64,000 nt of DNA from Desulfurellales bacterium (GTDB lineage Bacteria; Campylobacterota_A; Desulfurellia; Desulfurellales; Hippeaceae), in assembly GCA_027035885.1 (NCBI GenBank), contig JALVTR010000171.1, positions 1 to 64,000 of the forward strand, read 5' to 3'. This document shows positions 35,799 through 49,672 of this stretch, one piece after another (position 1 is the stretch's first letter; each line of letters opens with the position of its first letter). The translations under genes were made by a program, and so were the position numbers. The notes under the pieces were generated by a model. That model did not search any database, had not been told where the DNA came from, and saw only the letters and a list, made by a program, of their open reading frames with translations.

Positions 35799-38700
35799 AT
35801 GGCTAAACCTCTAAAGTTAGATTACAGAATAAGGGTTGATTTTTCAAAAGCTGATGAAGTTTTAGAAATACCCGATCTTTTAAAACTTAATATAAATTCT
35901 TTCGAGGAATTTATAGATAAAAACGGTAAAAAAGAAAAGAATTTGGATAATGCATTAAAATCCATTTTTCCTATAGATGATACACATGGTAGGTTGCGTT
36001 TAGAATTGGTGGATTGGTATATAACTCCTCCAAAATTTTCTTCAGACGAATGTAAGTCTAAGGGTTTGTCCTATACAGGAAATTTAACCATAAAAGTCAG
36101 ACTTACACAGTGGAATATAAATGAACAAACAGGTGAAAAAATTAATATCGAAGATATAAAAGAGCAGGATATATATGTAGGAGAAATACCCTTAATAACT
36201 GAATCTGGAAGTTTTATTGTAAATGGTGTGGAACGTGTTATTGTAGGGCAGCTCCATAGATCCCCGGGCGTTATATTTAAAAAATTATCTGAGTTTGCGG
36301 GGAGAAGTCTTTACTATGCACAGATAATTCCTGAACGCGGTAGTTGGATAGAGTTTGAAACTGAAGCGAGGGAAATAATTACAACGCGTATCGATAGAAA
36401 GAAAAAATTTCCGGCTACAATAATTTTGCAGGCACTTGGGATGAGCGAAGAAGAAATATTGAGTATGTTTTATAACACCGTTAATATAAAAATAGAAACA
36501 GGTAGAATTTATGCAAAATTAGATGATTCAATAATAGGTTTTAGGGTAGAGAGTAATATAGATATAAATGGTGATATATTAATAAGCGAAGGTAAAAAGA
36601 TTACCCGTAGAGTCTTTAAGAAGCTTAAAGACTCTGGAATTGAGTTTATTCCTATAAGAGAAAGTGAGCTTTTCAATAAGTATTCAGCAAGTGTTGTAAG
36701 GATAGAAGATGAGGGCGAAGATGTTGTAGCTCTTGATATTGGTTCTCGCCTTGATAAAGAAAAACTGAGTTTCATAAAGAAGTTTGATAGAGAGTTTAAA
36801 GTTATTTATTCTGAGTTTGATGACTATTTTGTGCTAAATACTATTCTTGCTTCGAGAGAGGTTTTGAAAAAGAGAAAAGTTGCTTTGCCAGATGAGTTAT
36901 CAATTGAAAATGTGGCGAGAATATTTATACATACGCTTTTGAGACCGGGTGAGCATACATCTGTTGAAGATGCTAGAAAATTTTTTGAAAATTTATTTTT
37001 TGATCCTGAAAGATACGATGTTTCTCAAGAGGGTAGAATAAGAATAAACGAGGTATTTGGTCTTAATATCCCTGAGAACGTGAGGACTTTAACAAAAGAA
37101 GACTTTTTAGGATTGCTTAATCATTTGATATTACTTGTAAACGATAAAGCTACTCCTGATGATGTTGATAGTTTGACGAATAGAAAAGTAAATTTAATCG
37201 GAGATCAGCTTTATAGAGAAGTTAGAAACGGCCTTTTAAGGATGCAGCGTTTAGTTAGAGATAAACTTGTTATGAGAGATATTGATAATATAACTCCTTA
37301 CGATGTCATAAATGCAAAACCTGTGGCCGTAGCAATTAAGGATTTCTTTTCTACTGGCCAGCTATCACAATTTTTAGATCAAACTAATATTTTATCTGAG
37401 ATTTCCCACAAGAGAAGATTGTCTGCCTTAGGTAGCGGAGGTTTAACAAGAGAAAGGGCTGGCTTTGAAGTTAGGGATGTCCACCCAAGTCATTATGGTA
37501 GAATTTGCCCAATAGAAACACCCGAGGGTGCAAATATAGGCCTTATTTCATCTTTGGCTATTTATGCTAAAGTAAATGAATTTGGGTTTATAGAAACACC
37601 TTACAGGGTGGTAAAAAATGGTAGAGTTACAGATGAGGTTTTGTATTTAAGTGCATCAAAGGAGAAAGGGTACGTGATAGCACAGGCAAACGCTCCTTTA
37701 AATGAAGATGGTACCTTCAAGAATGAATATGTTGCTGCGAGAAAAGATGGCGAATTTGTTATAGTTCATAGTAACGAAGTGGATTTAATGGATGTTTCCA
37801 CAAATCAGATAGTATCGGTTGCAGCAGGATTAATTCCATTTTTGGAGCATGATGATGCAAATAGGGCTTTAATGGGTTCTAATATGCAAAGACAAGCAGT
37901 ACCTCTTATAAGACCTGAGACTCCTCTTGTAGGTACGGGTTTAGAGTCTGTAGCTGCTAAGTATTCAAGATATGCAGTTGTTGCCAAAAGGGACGGAAAG
38001 GTCGTTAGGATAGATGATAAAATTTACGTGTCTTGTAAAATAGAGAGTGGGTACGAATTAGATGTATATCCGCTGAAGAAATTTTTAAGGTCGAATCAAG
38101 ACACATGTTTTTCTCAAACGCCAGTTGTGGAAGTTGGAGACTGTATCAGGAAAGGACAAATTATAGCAGACGGTCCTTCTATGGACAAAGGAGAACTTGC
38201 TCTTGGTAAAAACCTTGTGGCGGCTTTTGTCTCTTGGAGAGGTTATAATTATGAAGATGGTATTACAATATCAAGAAGAGTAGTTGAAGAGGATTTGTAT
38301 ACCTCTATTCATATAAAAGAGTTTAGTGTTTATGTCAGAGATACAAAGTTTGGAGTTGAGGAGATTACAACAGATGTTCCAAACGCATCCAGTGAGATGC
38401 TCAAGAATTTAGATAAAAATGGTATTGTGCGTGTAGGGGCTTATGTTAAGCCTGGAGATATTTTAGTCGGTAAGGTAACACCGAAGGCTGAAACACATTA
38501 TTCTCCGGAAGAAAAACTTCTTCGTTCAATATTTGGGGAAAAGGCAACGAATGTTTCTGATTCATCATTGAAGGTTCCGTCAGACACGAGCGGTATAGTT
38601 GTTGATGTTCAGATTTTGCATAGAAGGGGTACACAGATAAACCCAAGAGAAAAAGAAATTGTTCAAGAGGAGAAAGAAAACATAAATAACGAACTGAAGC

Positions 38701-39881
38701 ATAAACTTAAACTTCTCGAACAACTCAGATTAAACAGCATGAGAGAGGCTATTGTCGAGAGAGATTTAGAACACGATGCTAATTTAAATAATAAGGTGCT
38801 TAAAAAGGGTAATAAAATAAGTATAGAGGATTTACAGGAGTTAGGCGAAAGAGATTTACTTAAGCTGCTACCCAAAGATTTTGATTTAAAGACTTTAAAT
38901 AAACATTATAAAGAAATGGAAAAGTCCATAAAAGACCATCATACCAGGATGATTAAAGGATTAGAGAAAGAGAGTGACTTACCACCTGGTGTTATCTCGG
39001 CAGTGAATGTCTATATTGCAACAAAGAGAAAGCTTTCTGTTGGTGATAAGATGAGTGGTAGGCATGGAAATAAAGGTGTTGTTTCTAAGATTTTGCCTGC
39101 GCAAGATTTACCATTTTTGGAAGATGGAACACCTGTTGATATAGTTCTCAATCCATTAGGCGTTCCTTCACGTATGAATATAGGTCAAATTATGGAAACC
39201 CATTTGGGATGGTTATCGAAAGGTCTGGGTAAGAAGATAGATAATCTTTTGAAAGAAGGTAAAAAAGAAGCTCTAAGGGAATTTGTAAAGCAGATTTTCA
39301 ATTCAAAAAAGGCAGATGATTTTGTTGATTCATTGAACGATGAAGAGATGGAAAAATACGCCAAAGAATGGATTAATGGCATTCATTTTGCAAACCCTGT
39401 TTTTGAGGGAGCCAAAGAGTCAGACTTAAAATATTTACAAAATATTGTTGGTTTTAAACAACTGAAAAGTGAAGTTTATGATGGCATTACGGGTGAGAAA
39501 TTTAAAGAGCCTGTAACAGTTGGGGTTATGTATGTACTTAAATTGCACCATTTGGTTGATGACAAGGTGCATGCAAGAAGTATAGGGCCTTACTCTCTTG
39601 TTACTCAGCAGCCGCTGGGAGGAAAAGCCCAATTTGGAGGCCAAAGGTTCGGTGAGATGGAAGTTTGGGCTTTAGAAGGGTATGGAGCGGCTTATACGCT
39701 TCATGAGATGCTAACTGTAAAATCTGATGATGTTGCAGGTAGAAATAAAACATACGAATCGATTGTTAAAGGAAGGCCTATTCCTTTAGGAGGAGTTCCT
39801 GAATCATTCAATGTTTTGGTTAAGGAAATGCAAGCCTTATGCTTGGATGTTGAGCTGCTCAAGGATATAAGAAGAAAATAG
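35799..39881 (+). CDS. rpoB: RNA polymerase beta subunit
   Basis: 'SQFLDQTNILSEISHKRRLSALGSGGLTRERAGFEVRDVHPSHYGRICPIETPEG'. Confidence 0.99.
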   Translation: MAKPLKLDYRIRVDFSKADEVLEIPDLLKLNINSFEEFIDKNGKKEKNLDNALKSIFPIDDTHGRLRLELVDWYITPPKFSSDECKSKGLSYTGNLTIKVRLTQWNINEQTGEKINIEDIKEQDIYVGEIPLITESGSFIVNGVERVIVGQLHRSPGVIFKKLSEFAGRSLYYAQIIPERGSWIEFETEAREIITTRIDRKKKFPATIILQALGMSEEEILSMFYNTVNIKIETGRIYAKLDDSIIGFRVESNIDINGDILISEGKKITRRVFKKLKDSGIEFIPIRESELFNKYSASVVRIEDEGEDVVALDIGSRLDKEKLSFIKKFDREFKVIYSEFDDYFVLNTILASREVLKKRKVALPDELSIENVARIFIHTLLRPGEHTSVEDARKFFENLFFDPERYDVSQEGRIRINEVFGLNIPENVRTLTKEDFLGLLNHLILLVNDKATPDDVDSLTNRKVNLIGDQLYREVRNGLLRMQRLVRDKLVMRDIDNITPYDVINAKPVAVAIKDFFSTGQLSQFLDQTNILSEISHKRRLSALGSGGLTRERAGFEVRDVHPSHYGRICPIETPEGANIGLISSLAIYAKVNEFGFIETPYRVVKNGRVTDEVLYLSASKEKGYVIAQANAPLNEDGTFKNEYVAARKDGEFVIVHSNEVDLMDVSTNQIVSVAAGLIPFLEHDDANRALMGSNMQRQAVPLIRPETPLVGTGLESVAAKYSRYAVVAKRDGKVVRIDDKIYVSCKIESGYELDVYPLKKFLRSNQDTCFSQTPVVEVGDCIRKGQIIADGPSMDKGELALGKNLVAAFVSWRGYNYEDGITISRRVVEEDLYTSIHIKEFSVYVRDTKFGVEEITTDVPNASSEMLKNLDKNGIVRVGAYVKPGDILVGKVTPKAETHYSPEEKLLRSIFGEKATNVSDSSLKVPSDTSGIVVDVQILHRRGTQINPREKEIVQEEKENINNELKHKLKLLEQLRLNSMREAIVERDLEHDANLNNKVLKKGNKISIEDLQELGERDLLKLLPKDFDLKTLNKHYKEMEKSIKDHHTRMIKGLEKESDLPPGVISAVNVYIATKRKLSVGDKMSGRHGNKGVVSKILPAQDLPFLEDGTPVDIVLNPLGVPSRMNIGQIMETHLGWLSKGLGKKIDNLLKEGKKEALREFVKQIFNSKKADDFVDSLNDEEMEKYAKEWINGIHFANPVFEGAKESDLKYLQNIVGFKQLKSEVYDGITGEKFKEPVTVGVMYVLKLHHLVDDKVHARSIGPYSLVTQQPLGGKAQFGGQRFGEMEVWALEGYGAAYTLHEMLTVKSDDVAGRNKTYESIVKGRPIPLGGVPESFNVLVKEMQALCLDVELLKDIRRK

Positions 39882-39892
39882 GGGGACGGTAG

Positions 39893-42800
39893 ATGTTTAC
39901 AGTATTAAAAAGCAAGCCGAAGTCTTCGAAGGATTTTGATGCCATAAGAATAAAATTAGCCTCTCCTGAGAAGATAAGACAATGGAGCTACGGAGAAGTC
40001 AAGAAGGCGGAAACAATAAATTATAGAACTTTTAAACCAGAGAGAGATGGATTGTTTTGCGCCAAGATTTTTGGACCTATAAAGGATTACGAGTGTTTAT
40101 GCGGGAAATATAAAAGGATTAAATATAAAGGTATCGTGTGCGAGAAGTGCGGCGTTGAGGTTACGGAATCGAAAGTTAGGCGTGAAAGAATGGGCCATAT
40201 TGAATTGGCCGCGCCTGTAGTCCATATTTGGTATTTAAGATCCGTCCCAAGCATTATGGCTCTTTTGTTGGATATGAAACTAAAAGAGCTTGAAAGGGTA
40301 ATATACTATGAATCCTATGTAGTTATAGATAGTGAAGTGGATGAGCTTCCTGTCAAGACAGTTTTGAATGAGACATCTTACAGGGTGTATCTTGAAAAAT
40401 ATGGCGTGAGGTTTACTGCTGAAATGGGGGCTTCTGCTATTCAGAAGCTGTTAAAAAGAATAGATTTAGACCTTTTAATCTATGAGCTTAAGGATGAAAT
40501 AGATGCAACTAAGTCAGAAGCGAAAAAGAAAAAGCTAATAAAGCGTTTAAGACTTGCTGAGCAATTTAAAAGAAGCGGTAATAAACCTGAGTGGATGGTC
40601 CTTGAAGCACTGCCCGTTTTGCCACCAGAGTTAAGGCCTCTTGTATCTTTAGAGGGTGGGCGTTTTGCATCGAGTGACTTAAATGATTTGTATAGGCGTG
40701 TCATAAATAGAAATAATAGATTAAAGAGGTTGATAGAACTTAGTGCTCCTTCCATAATAATCAGAAATGAAAAGAGAATGCTGCAGGAAGCTGTTGATGC
40801 TCTAATAGACAACGGAAGAAGAAAACAGGTTGTTAGGGCTTCTAACAATAGACCTTTGAAATCTCTAAGTGAATCTATAAAGGGTAAAGAAGGTAGATTT
40901 AGAAGGAATCTGTTGGGTAAAAGGGTTGACTATTCCGGTCGTTCGGTTATCGTCTCAGGTCCTGAATTGAGAATGGATCAATGCGGTTTACCGAGAATCA
41001 TGGCTTTGGAGCTGTTCAAGCCGTTTATATTCCATAGATTGATAAGCGATGGATTTGCTCCTACTGTAAAAGCGGCTAAAAAGATGGTGGAAAGAAAAGA
41101 CCCGGAAGTTTGGAATATACTTGAAGAGGTTGTTAAAGAGCATCCTGTTCTGCTTAACAGGGCTCCAACACTGCATAGATTGTCTATACAGGCTTTCCAT
41201 GCGATTTTAACAGATGAGAAGGCAATAAGGCTTCATCCGCTCGTATGTCCTGCTTTTAATGCGGATTTTGACGGAGACCAGATGGCGATACATGTTCCTT
41301 TAAGTAACGAGGCCATGCTTGAAAGCGAGATTTTGATGCTTGCAACTGAGAATATCATTTCACCAGCCCACGGTAATCCTATAGCCATGCCCAGTCAGGA
41401 TATGATTTTGGGTATATATTATATGACCAAACCGAGGGATAGCCAAAAGGGTGAGGGAATGGTTTTTTCTTCTCCAGATGAGGTTCGTATTGCCTATGAA
41501 AATGGTGTTTGTGGCATCAATGCCAGAATTAAAGCAAGAATTGATGGTGAGCTGTACGATACAATAGTGGGCAGAGTTTTGTTCTATGAAATAGTTCCGA
41601 AAGATGTGCCGTTTAAACAGATAAATAGGTTGTTTACCAAAAAAGAGTTAAATAAGTTTATTTCCTTTTTACATAAGACGCATGAGTTGCCTGTTGTTGT
41701 TAAGTTTTTGGATGATGTTAAGAATATGGGATTTGAGATGTCAACAAGGGCAGGTGTTTCAATATCTATTGATGATATGCTTGTTCCTAAAGAAAAAGCT
41801 GAGATTATTGCAAAGGCAGAAGAAGAGGTTAGAAAAATCCAAGAAGACTATGGCCAGGGTTTGTTAACCGATAAGGAGAGGTATAATAAATCTGTAGATA
41901 TATGGAGTTCGGCGACAGATAGAATTGCCGAGGCAATGATGAGGGGACTAGGCGGCGAGTACGAAGAGAGTTTTAATTCTATTTTTATTATGGCTCACTC
42001 CGGTGCGAGAGGTTCACAACAACAGATGAGGCAGCTTGCTGGCATTAGGGGTCTTATGGCGAAGCCTTCGGGAGATATTATAGAAACACCCATTAAATCC
42101 AATTTTAAAGAGGGATTGACTGTTCTTGAGTATTTTACATCTACTCATGGGGCAAGAAAGGGACTTGCGGATACAGCATTAAAGACAGCTAATGCTGGTT
42201 ATTTGACAAGAAAACTTGTGGATGTTTCCCAGGATGTTACTATTACCATGGATGATTGTGGAACTACGGAGGGTATAGAGATTTCAGCAATAATGGTTAA
42301 CGGTGAAGAAATTGAGTCTTTGCAGGATAGAATTTTAGGAAGAGTTGCTGCCGAAGATGTTAAAAATCCATTCACTGATGAAATTATTGTTGAAGAGGGT
42401 AATGAAATAGATGAGAAAGCCGTTGAGAAAATTACAGAGGCTGGTGTTAGGTCTGTAAAAATATACTCTGTTCTAACTTGCAAGGCAGAAAGGGGAGTTT
42501 GTGCAAAATGCTATGGTAGAGATCTTGCCCGCGGTGGTAAAACAAAAATTGGAGAGGCTGTAGGTATAGTTGCTGCCCAGTCGATAGGTGAACCTGGTAC
42601 TCAATTAACACTGAGAACGTTCCATGTTGGTGGTACTGCTTCGAGGTTATCCAAAGAGAGTAAATCAGCTGAGACTGTAAGGGCAGGTATAGTAAGGTAT
42701 TACAAGTTCTTTACTGCTGAGAATTCAGAAGGAGATAGTGTTTTACTTTCAAGAAGAGACGCTGCTCTTTTAATAACAGAACCTCAAATAGTTTCTAAAC

Positions 42801-44446
42801 ATGGTGGTAAAATAAAGATAGAAGAGGATAAAGCTTATTATTATTTAAAGATTGGTGATAATGAGGAGTACAAACTCAAGAAGGTAAGTTTTGTTAGTGA
42901 TAAAGATATAATTTCCGGTGGCAGCGAAGTGATAGGTAAATATCTGATTTCTGTAAAAGACGGAGATACAATAGATAAGCTTTCCCTGCTTGTAGAAAGG
43001 GTTTTAGAGGTTTTTGATGTTCCAAAAAAGGTTCCATATGCTGCTAAAATATACGTTGAAGAAGGTCAAACCATAAAAAGGTTTGTAAAGACAGAAAAAG
43101 GTGGAGAAGTTAAACTTATTGCTTTGGAGGGGGATAAATTCGTTGAGATATCTACGCCAAAAGATGGTGTAGTAAACAGACATGGAACCCATATTGTTAT
43201 TGTCAAAGATGGAAAAGATGAGATAAGGTACTATGTTCCAAAAGGGTCTAAATTGTATGTTAGGACAGGTGATAAGGTAGAAACTGGCGATATAGTTGTG
43301 GGTTACGACGATGAGAGGCAAAAAAGAATTTTTGAAAGTGATCCAACCGTTTATACAAGTAGTACTACAATAGCTGAATGGGATGCGTATTCTGATTATT
43401 TACTCGCAGGTGCAAATGGATACGTAAAATGGGTTGATTTGGTTCCATTTGTTACCATTAAAGAAGAGATTGATAAAATAACGTCCATGAAGAGTAATAT
43501 AGTCATAGAAAGCAAGGACTTGTCCAAAAAGCCAAGGATTGTTATTGTTGATGAAAACGGTAATGTAAATAAATTTTCAAACATAAACGAAGATGCAATG
43601 TATTATTTGCAACCTGGCATTATATTGCAAAAGGATAACGGAGAGGCTGTTAAAGCTGGAGATGTGATAGGAAAGATTCCAAAAGAGTTGGATAAGACAA
43701 CCGATATTACAGGTGGTCTGCCAAGGGTTTCCGAGCTGTTTGAAGCAAAAAAGCCTGTTAATGCTGCTATAGTTAGTGAGATTAGCGGTGTAGTTTCTTA
43801 TGGAAAGGAGAGCAAGGGTAAAAGAAAGGTTATAATAACTTCCACAGTAGGAAAGGGTGAAGTAAAAAAGGAATATTTGATACCAAGAAACAAGAGACTT
43901 TTGGTTTTTCCTGGTGATAGAGTAGATATGGGGGAACCAATCACTGATGGTCCGATAAATCCTCATGATATTCTTGCTATTTTAGGAGAAAAAGAACTTC
44001 AAAAAATGCTTGTTAGTGAGATACAACAGGTTTATAAACTTCAAGGAGCTGGAATTAATGATAAGCATATAGAAATTATAGTTAGGCAGATGCTTTCCAA
44101 GGTTGTAATTGAAGACGCAGGAGATAGCGATTTTATAGAAGGAGAAGTAGTTAATAGGTTTATCTTTAGAAGAAAGAACGAGATGCTCGTAAGGAGGGGT
44201 AAAAAACCCGCTATTGGAAGGATTGTGCTTTTAGGCATAACGAAAGCTGCCCTGAATACGGATAGTTTCATATCTGCCGCAAGTTTCCAGGAAACTACAA
44301 GGGTTTTGACAGAGGCTTCGATTAGTGGCCAGATAGATTATTTGAGAGGATTGAAAGAAAATGTAATTGTGGGTAGACTGATACCGGTGGGTACGGGCCA
44401 AAAGAAATATGATGATTTGGTGTTGAGACCTGTTGATAGTGATTAA
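39893..44446 (+). CDS. rpoC: RNA polymerase beta' subunit
   Basis: '[17 protein letters not shown]'. Confidence 0.99.
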   Translation: MFTVLKSKPKSSKDFDAIRIKLASPEKIRQWSYGEVKKAETINYRTFKPERDGLFCAKIFGPIKDYECLCGKYKRIKYKGIVCEKCGVEVTESKVRRERMGHIELAAPVVHIWYLRSVPSIMALLLDMKLKELERVIYYESYVVIDSEVDELPVKTVLNETSYRVYLEKYGVRFTAEMGASAIQKLLKRIDLDLLIYELKDEIDATKSEAKKKKLIKRLRLAEQFKRSGNKPEWMVLEALPVLPPELRPLVSLEGGRFASSDLNDLYRRVINRNNRLKRLIELSAPSIIIRNEKRMLQEAVDALIDNGRRKQVVRASNNRPLKSLSESIKGKEGRFRRNLLGKRVDYSGRSVIVSGPELRMDQCGLPRIMALELFKPFIFHRLISDGFAPTVKAAKKMVERKDPEVWNILEEVVKEHPVLLNRAPTLHRLSIQAFHAILTDEKAIRLHPLVCPAFNADFDGDQMAIHVPLSNEAMLESEILMLATENIISPAHGNPIAMPSQDMILGIYYMTKPRDSQKGEGMVFSSPDEVRIAYENGVCGINARIKARIDGELYDTIVGRVLFYEIVPKDVPFKQINRLFTKKELNKFISFLHKTHELPVVVKFLDDVKNMGFEMSTRAGVSISIDDMLVPKEKAEIIAKAEEEVRKIQEDYGQGLLTDKERYNKSVDIWSSATDRIAEAMMRGLGGEYEESFNSIFIMAHSGARGSQQQMRQLAGIRGLMAKPSGDIIETPIKSNFKEGLTVLEYFTSTHGARKGLADTALKTANAGYLTRKLVDVSQDVTITMDDCGTTEGIEISAIMVNGEEIESLQDRILGRVAAEDVKNPFTDEIIVEEGNEIDEKAVEKITEAGVRSVKIYSVLTCKAERGVCAKCYGRDLARGGKTKIGEAVGIVAAQSIGEPGTQLTLRTFHVGGTASRLSKESKSAETVRAGIVRYYKFFTAENSEGDSVLLSRRDAALLITEPQIVSKHGGKIKIEEDKAYYYLKIGDNEEYKLKKVSFVSDKDIISGGSEVIGKYLISVKDGDTIDKLSLLVERVLEVFDVPKKVPYAAKIYVEEGQTIKRFVKTEKGGEVKLIALEGDKFVEISTPKDGVVNRHGTHIVIVKDGKDEIRYYVPKGSKLYVRTGDKVETGDIVVGYDDERQKRIFESDPTVYTSSTTIAEWDAYSDYLLAGANGYVKWVDLVPFVTIKEEIDKITSMKSNIVIESKDLSKKPRIVIVDENGNVNKFSNINEDAMYYLQPGIILQKDNGEAVKAGDVIGKIPKELDKTTDITGGLPRVSELFEAKKPVNAAIVSEISGVVSYGKESKGKRKVIITSTVGKGEVKKEYLIPRNKRLLVFPGDRVDMGEPITDGPINPHDILAILGEKELQKMLVSEIQQVYKLQGAGINDKHIEIIVRQMLSKVVIEDAGDSDFIEGEVVNRFIFRRKNEMLVRRGKKPAIGRIVLLGITKAALNTDSFISAASFQETTRVLTEASISGQIDYLRGLKENVIVGRLIPVGTGQKKYDDLVLRPVDSD

Positions 44447-44510
44447 AAATCTTGACAAAATGGACTTTTATTGTTAGTTTACCCAAGCCAATTTTAGAGG
44501 GAGGTAAAAA

Positions 44511-45363
<853 letters not shown>

Positions 45364-45377
45364 AGGAGTAATAAGAA

Positions 45378-47453
45378 GTGGCGCGTAAGTATCAGCTTGA
45401 GAAATTGAGAAATATAGGAATTATAGCACATATAGATGCGGGAAAGACTACAACTACCGAAAGGATTCTTTACTATACCGGTGTTTCTCACAAAATTGGA
45501 GAAGTGCATGAAGGTACTGCAACGATGGATTGGATGGAACAAGAAAAGGAGAGAGGTATAACCATTACTTCTGCATCTACAACGTGTTTTTGGCGAAGCC
45601 ATATGATAAATATTATCGATACACCGGGGCACGTAGATTTTACTGTTGAGGTTGAAAGGGCTCTGCGTGTTTTAGACGGTGCTGTTGGTGTGTTTTGTGC
45701 TGTTGGTGGCGTTGAGCCACAAAGCGAAACTGTTTGGAGACAAGCGGATAAATACCACGTTCCAAGGGTTGCTTTTGTTAATAAAATGGATAGGACAGGA
45801 GCCGATTTCTTTAGTGTTGTTGGGGAAATAAATGAAAAATTGAACGGTAATCCTCTTGTTATGCAGCTCCCTATTGGTTCAGAAAGTGATTTTGCTGGCG
45901 TTGTAGATCTTGTGAAAATGAAAGCTATAATATGGGATTCTGATATTTTGGGAGCTACGTTTTCAGAAAAGGAAATACCAAGTGAATTGGCCGATCAGGC
46001 TTTGGAATATAGAAATATGATGATTGAGAAGCTTTCTGACTTTGATGATACTATAATGGAAAAATACTTAGAAGGCGGAGATATCTCGGAAGGAGAAATT
46101 AAAAAAGCTGTTAGAAGAGCTACTATCGAGACCAAATTGACACCTGTATTGTGTGGAAGTGCTTTTAAAAATAAGGGTGTTCAACCTCTATTGGATGCCG
46201 TTGTTGATTTTTTACCGTCACCTATTGATGTTCCTCCTATTAAAGGTGTAAACCCAAAAACAGGTGGAGAGGTAGAAAGAAAGGCGTCTGAGTCAGAGCC
46301 TCTATCGCTTTTGGCGTTTAAAATAATGAGTGACCCTTACGTGGGTAAGCTCACGTACTTTAGAGTTTATTCTGGAACTTTGAAAGCAGGTTCTTATGCC
46401 TACAATTCAACCAAGGGTAAAATGGAAAGGATAGGTAGACTTCTCAGGATGCATGCAAACAAAAGAGAAGATGTTGATGCTGTATATGCGGGAGATATTG
46501 CGGCTGCTATTGGTTTGAAATATACAGCTACTGGTGATACGTTGTGTGATGAGAAACATCCTGTATTGTTGGAATCTATGGAATTTCCAGAACCTGTTAT
46601 TTCAATTGCAGTTGAACCTAAAACAAAAGCCGATAGGGATAAACTATCAAGTGCCTTGCAAAAGCTCGCAGAAGAAGATCCTACATTTAGAGTTAAATAC
46701 GATGAAGAAACCAACCAGACAATTATATCTGGAATGGGTGAACTTCACCTTGAGATAATAGTTGATAGGTTAAAAAGGGAGTTTAAGGTTGGTGTGAATG
46801 TTGGTAAGCCTCAAGTTGCCTACAAAGAAAGTATAAAAGGTTCTATTAAGCAAGAAGGTAAGTTTGTCAGGCAAACAGGTGGTCATGGACAGTATGGGCA
46901 TGTTTGGATAGAGATTGAGCCTTTGGAGAGAGGCAAAGGATTCGAATTTGTTGATAAAATCGTTGGCGGTGTGATACCTAAAGAATATATACCTGCAGTT
47001 GAAACAGGGATAAGAGACGCAGCAGAGAGTGGAATATTGGCTGGATATCCGATGGTTGATTTTAGAGCCACACTGTATGATGGTTCATATCATGAGGTTG
47101 ACTCATCGGATATGGCGTTTAAAATAGCCGCCTCTATGGCATTCAAAGAAGGAGCTAAAAAGGCCAAGCCATACATTCTCGAGCCTATAATGGATGTTGA
47201 AGTCACTACTCCAGAGCAGTATTTAGGCGATGTCATGGGGGATATAAACTCAAGAAGGGGTAAGATTAAAAATATGTCAGAAAAGGGTAAATTAAAAATA
47301 ATCAAGGCGTATATACCATTGAGTGAAATGTTTGGATATGCTACGGTCTTGAGATCTATTACTCAAGGTAGAGGAACATACACTATGCAATTTTCACACT
47401 ACGATGAAGTTCCAAAGAGTATCGCTGATAAAATAATTAAAAGAGAAGCTTAA
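45378..47453 (+). CDS. fusA: elongation factor G
   Basis: '[24 protein letters not shown]'. Confidence 0.99.
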   Translation: MARKYQLEKLRNIGIIAHIDAGKTTTTERILYYTGVSHKIGEVHEGTATMDWMEQEKERGITITSASTTCFWRSHMINIIDTPGHVDFTVEVERALRVLDGAVGVFCAVGGVEPQSETVWRQADKYHVPRVAFVNKMDRTGADFFSVVGEINEKLNGNPLVMQLPIGSESDFAGVVDLVKMKAIIWDSDILGATFSEKEIPSELADQALEYRNMMIEKLSDFDDTIMEKYLEGGDISEGEIKKAVRRATIETKLTPVLCGSAFKNKGVQPLLDAVVDFLPSPIDVPPIKGVNPKTGGEVERKASESEPLSLLAFKIMSDPYVGKLTYFRVYSGTLKAGSYAYNSTKGKMERIGRLLRMHANKREDVDAVYAGDIAAAIGLKYTATGDTLCDEKHPVLLESMEFPEPVISIAVEPKTKADRDKLSSALQKLAEEDPTFRVKYDEETNQTIISGMGELHLEIIVDRLKREFKVGVNVGKPQVAYKESIKGSIKQEGKFVRQTGGHGQYGHVWIEIEPLERGKGFEFVDKIVGGVIPKEYIPAVETGIRDAAESGILAGYPMVDFRATLYDGSYHEVDSSDMAFKIAASMAFKEGAKKAKPYILEPIMDVEVTTPEQYLGDVMGDINSRRGKIKNMSEKGKLKIIKAYIPLSEMFGYATVLRSITQGRGTYTMQFSHYDEVPKSIADKIIKREA

Positions 47454-47463
47454 GGAGGCTTTT

Positions 47464-48648
47464 ATGGCAAAGGAAAAATACGTAAGAACCAAACCCCATG
47501 TTAACATCGGCACAATCGGTCACATAGACCATGGTAAGACAACCCTTACAGCTGCCATCACAAAGGTACTGGCAGAGAAGGGTAAGGCAGAGTTCAAAGA
47601 CTACAACGAAATTGACAACGCTCCAGAGGAGAAGGAAAGAGGTATCACAATCAACACTGCCCACGTAGAGTACGAGACAGAGAAACGTCACTATGCACAC
47701 GTAGACTGCCCAGGGCATGCTGACTACATCAAGAATATGATTACCGGTGCAGCCCAGATGGACGGTTCTATACTTGTTGTCTCTGCAGCGGATGGTCCAA
47801 TGCCACAGACACGTGAGCACATACTCCTTGCAAGGCAGGTTAACGTTCCATACATTGTGGTATTCTTGAACAAAACAGACATGGTTGATGACCCAGAACT
47901 CATAGACCTTGTTGAAATGGAAGTAAGGGACTTGCTCTCAAAATACGACTACCCAGGTGATGATGTACCTATAATAAAAGGTTCAGCTCTGAAAGCACTT
48001 GAAGGTGACCCTAAAGCAATAAAGGCAATAGAAGAGTTAATGGATGCTGTTGATGAATACATACCAACACCACAGAGAGAATCAGATAAACCATTCCTCA
48101 TGCCAATCGAGGACATCTTCTCAATCTCCGGTAGAGGAACAGTTGTTACAGGTAGGGTAGAAAGAGGAGTATTAAAGCCAGGTGAAGAGGTAGAAATCGT
48201 AGGCTTTAAGGAGACGAGAAAGACAGTTGCCACATCCCTTGAGATGTTCAGGAAGATCTTGGATGAGGCAATAGCAGGTGACAACGTAGGAGTTCTCTTA
48301 AGGGGCATCAAGAAGGAAGAGGTTGAAAGAGGAATGGTTTTAGCCAAACCTGGCTCCATAACGCCACACAAGAAATTCAAAGCTCAGGTTTACGTTCTCA
48401 CCAAGGATGAGGGTGGAAGACACACACCATTCTTTGATGGCTATAGACCTCAGTTCTACATAAGAACAACAGATGTTACAGGAACAGTTCATCTACCCGA
48501 GGGCGTAGAGATGGTTATGCCTGGTGACAACGTAGAGCTAACAGTTGAACTCATAGCACCTGTTGCCCTTGAGAAAGAGACACGCTTTGCAATCAGGGAA
48601 GGTGGTAGAACAGTTGGTGCTGGTGTAATAACGGAGATATTGGAGTGA
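47464..48648 (+). CDS. tuf: elongation factor Tu, copy 2
   Basis: Identical protein to copy 1. Confidence 0.99.
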   Translation: MAKEKYVRTKPHVNIGTIGHIDHGKTTLTAAITKVLAEKGKAEFKDYNEIDNAPEEKERGITINTAHVEYETEKRHYAHVDCPGHADYIKNMITGAAQMDGSILVVSAADGPMPQTREHILLARQVNVPYIVVFLNKTDMVDDPELIDLVEMEVRDLLSKYDYPGDDVPIIKGSALKALEGDPKAIKAIEELMDAVDEYIPTPQRESDKPFLMPIEDIFSISGRGTVVTGRVERGVLKPGEEVEIVGFKETRKTVATSLEMFRKILDEAIAGDNVGVLLRGIKKEEVERGMVLAKPGSITPHKKFKAQVYVLTKDEGGRHTPFFDGYRPQFYIRTTDVTGTVHLPEGVEMVMPGDNVELTVELIAPVALEKETRFAIREGGRTVGAGVITEILE

Positions 48649-48661
48649 AAGGGTGACGGTT

Positions 48662-48970
48662 ATGGAACAAAGAATTAGGCTTAAATTAAAGTCATTTGAG
48701 AGTGAATTATTGGATAGTTCTGTTAAAGATATAATTGAAACTATAAGAAAAACAGGGGCTAAGGTGAAAGGCCCTGTTCCTTTGCCTACGAGGATTTCTA
48801 GGTATACTGTTTTAAGATCTCCGCACGTAAATAAAAAATCAAGAGAGCAGTTTGAGATTAGGGTTCACAAAAGACTTATGGACATTGTTGATGCATCTCA
48901 GCAAACGGTAGATGCTTTGATGAAAATAGATTTACCTGCAGGTGTTGATATAGAAGTTAAGTTACAGTAA
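48662..48970 (+). CDS. rpsJ: ribosomal protein S10
   Basis: [17 protein letters not shown]...GPVPLPTR. Confidence 0.97.
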   Translation: MEQRIRLKLKSFESELLDSSVKDIIETIRKTGAKVKGPVPLPTRISRYTVLRSPHVNKKSREQFEIRVHKRLMDIVDASQQTVDALMKIDLPAGVDIEVKLQ

Positions 48971-49048
48971 ATGTTACTAATGGAAATAAGAACCTACTAT
49001 GGGTTCCTCTGTTTCTTAACTTTAATAAATGAGGAGTAGGAGTGATAA

Positions 49049-49669
49049 ATGTTAGGCTTGATTGCTAAAAAATTGGGGATGATGCAGCTTTATATTGAAG
49101 ATAAGGCGATTCCAGTTACAGTGCTTGAAGCTACAGATGGCATTATAACCCAAATTAAAACTAAAGAAAAGGACGGTTATAGTGCCGTTCAGGTAGGTTT
49201 TATAGACACTAAAGATAAAAGGGTTAATAAACCTATGCTGGGTCAATTCAAGAAAATTGGTATTTCTCCTAAAAAAGTTCTTAAAGAGTTTAGGCTTGAA
49301 GATGTTTCCAAATTTGAGGTTAAACAGACTGTTTCTGTGGATATCTTTGAAAAAGGCGAAGTTGTTGACGTTGTTGGACGTACTAAAGGTAGGGGCTTTT
49401 CTGGAGTAATGAGGCGCCACAATTTTTCAGGAGGCCCAGATTCACATGGATCGATGTTCAATAGAAGGCCAGGTTCAATCGGACAATGCGAATATCCAGG
49501 TAGAGTTGTAAAGGGCAGAAAGATGCCAGGTCATTGCGGGGACGATAAGGTTACTGTAAAAAATTTGCAAATTGTGCTTGTTGACCCTGAGAAGAAATTA
49601 ATAGCTGTAAAAGGTGCAGTTCCTGGATCAAAAGGAAGCTATGTCAATATTATTAAGAAGGGGAACTAA
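49049..49669 (+). CDS. rplC: ribosomal protein L3
   Basis: GRTKGRGFSGVMRRHNFSGGPDSHGS. Confidence 0.99.
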   Translation: MLGLIAKKLGMMQLYIEDKAIPVTVLEATDGIITQIKTKEKDGYSAVQVGFIDTKDKRVNKPMLGQFKKIGISPKKVLKEFRLEDVSKFEVKQTVSVDIFEKGEVVDVVGRTKGRGFSGVMRRHNFSGGPDSHGSMFNRRPGSIGQCEYPGRVVKGRKMPGHCGDDKVTVKNLQIVLVDPEKKLIAVKGAVPGSKGSYVNIIKKGN

Positions 49670-49672
49670 ACG

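Noticed and set aside
48971-49048. S10-operon leader-type regulator between rpsJ and rplC
   Set aside because: Short imperfect hairpins are present (gaacc/ggttc) but the location after rpsJ and weak structure do not support a specific call.
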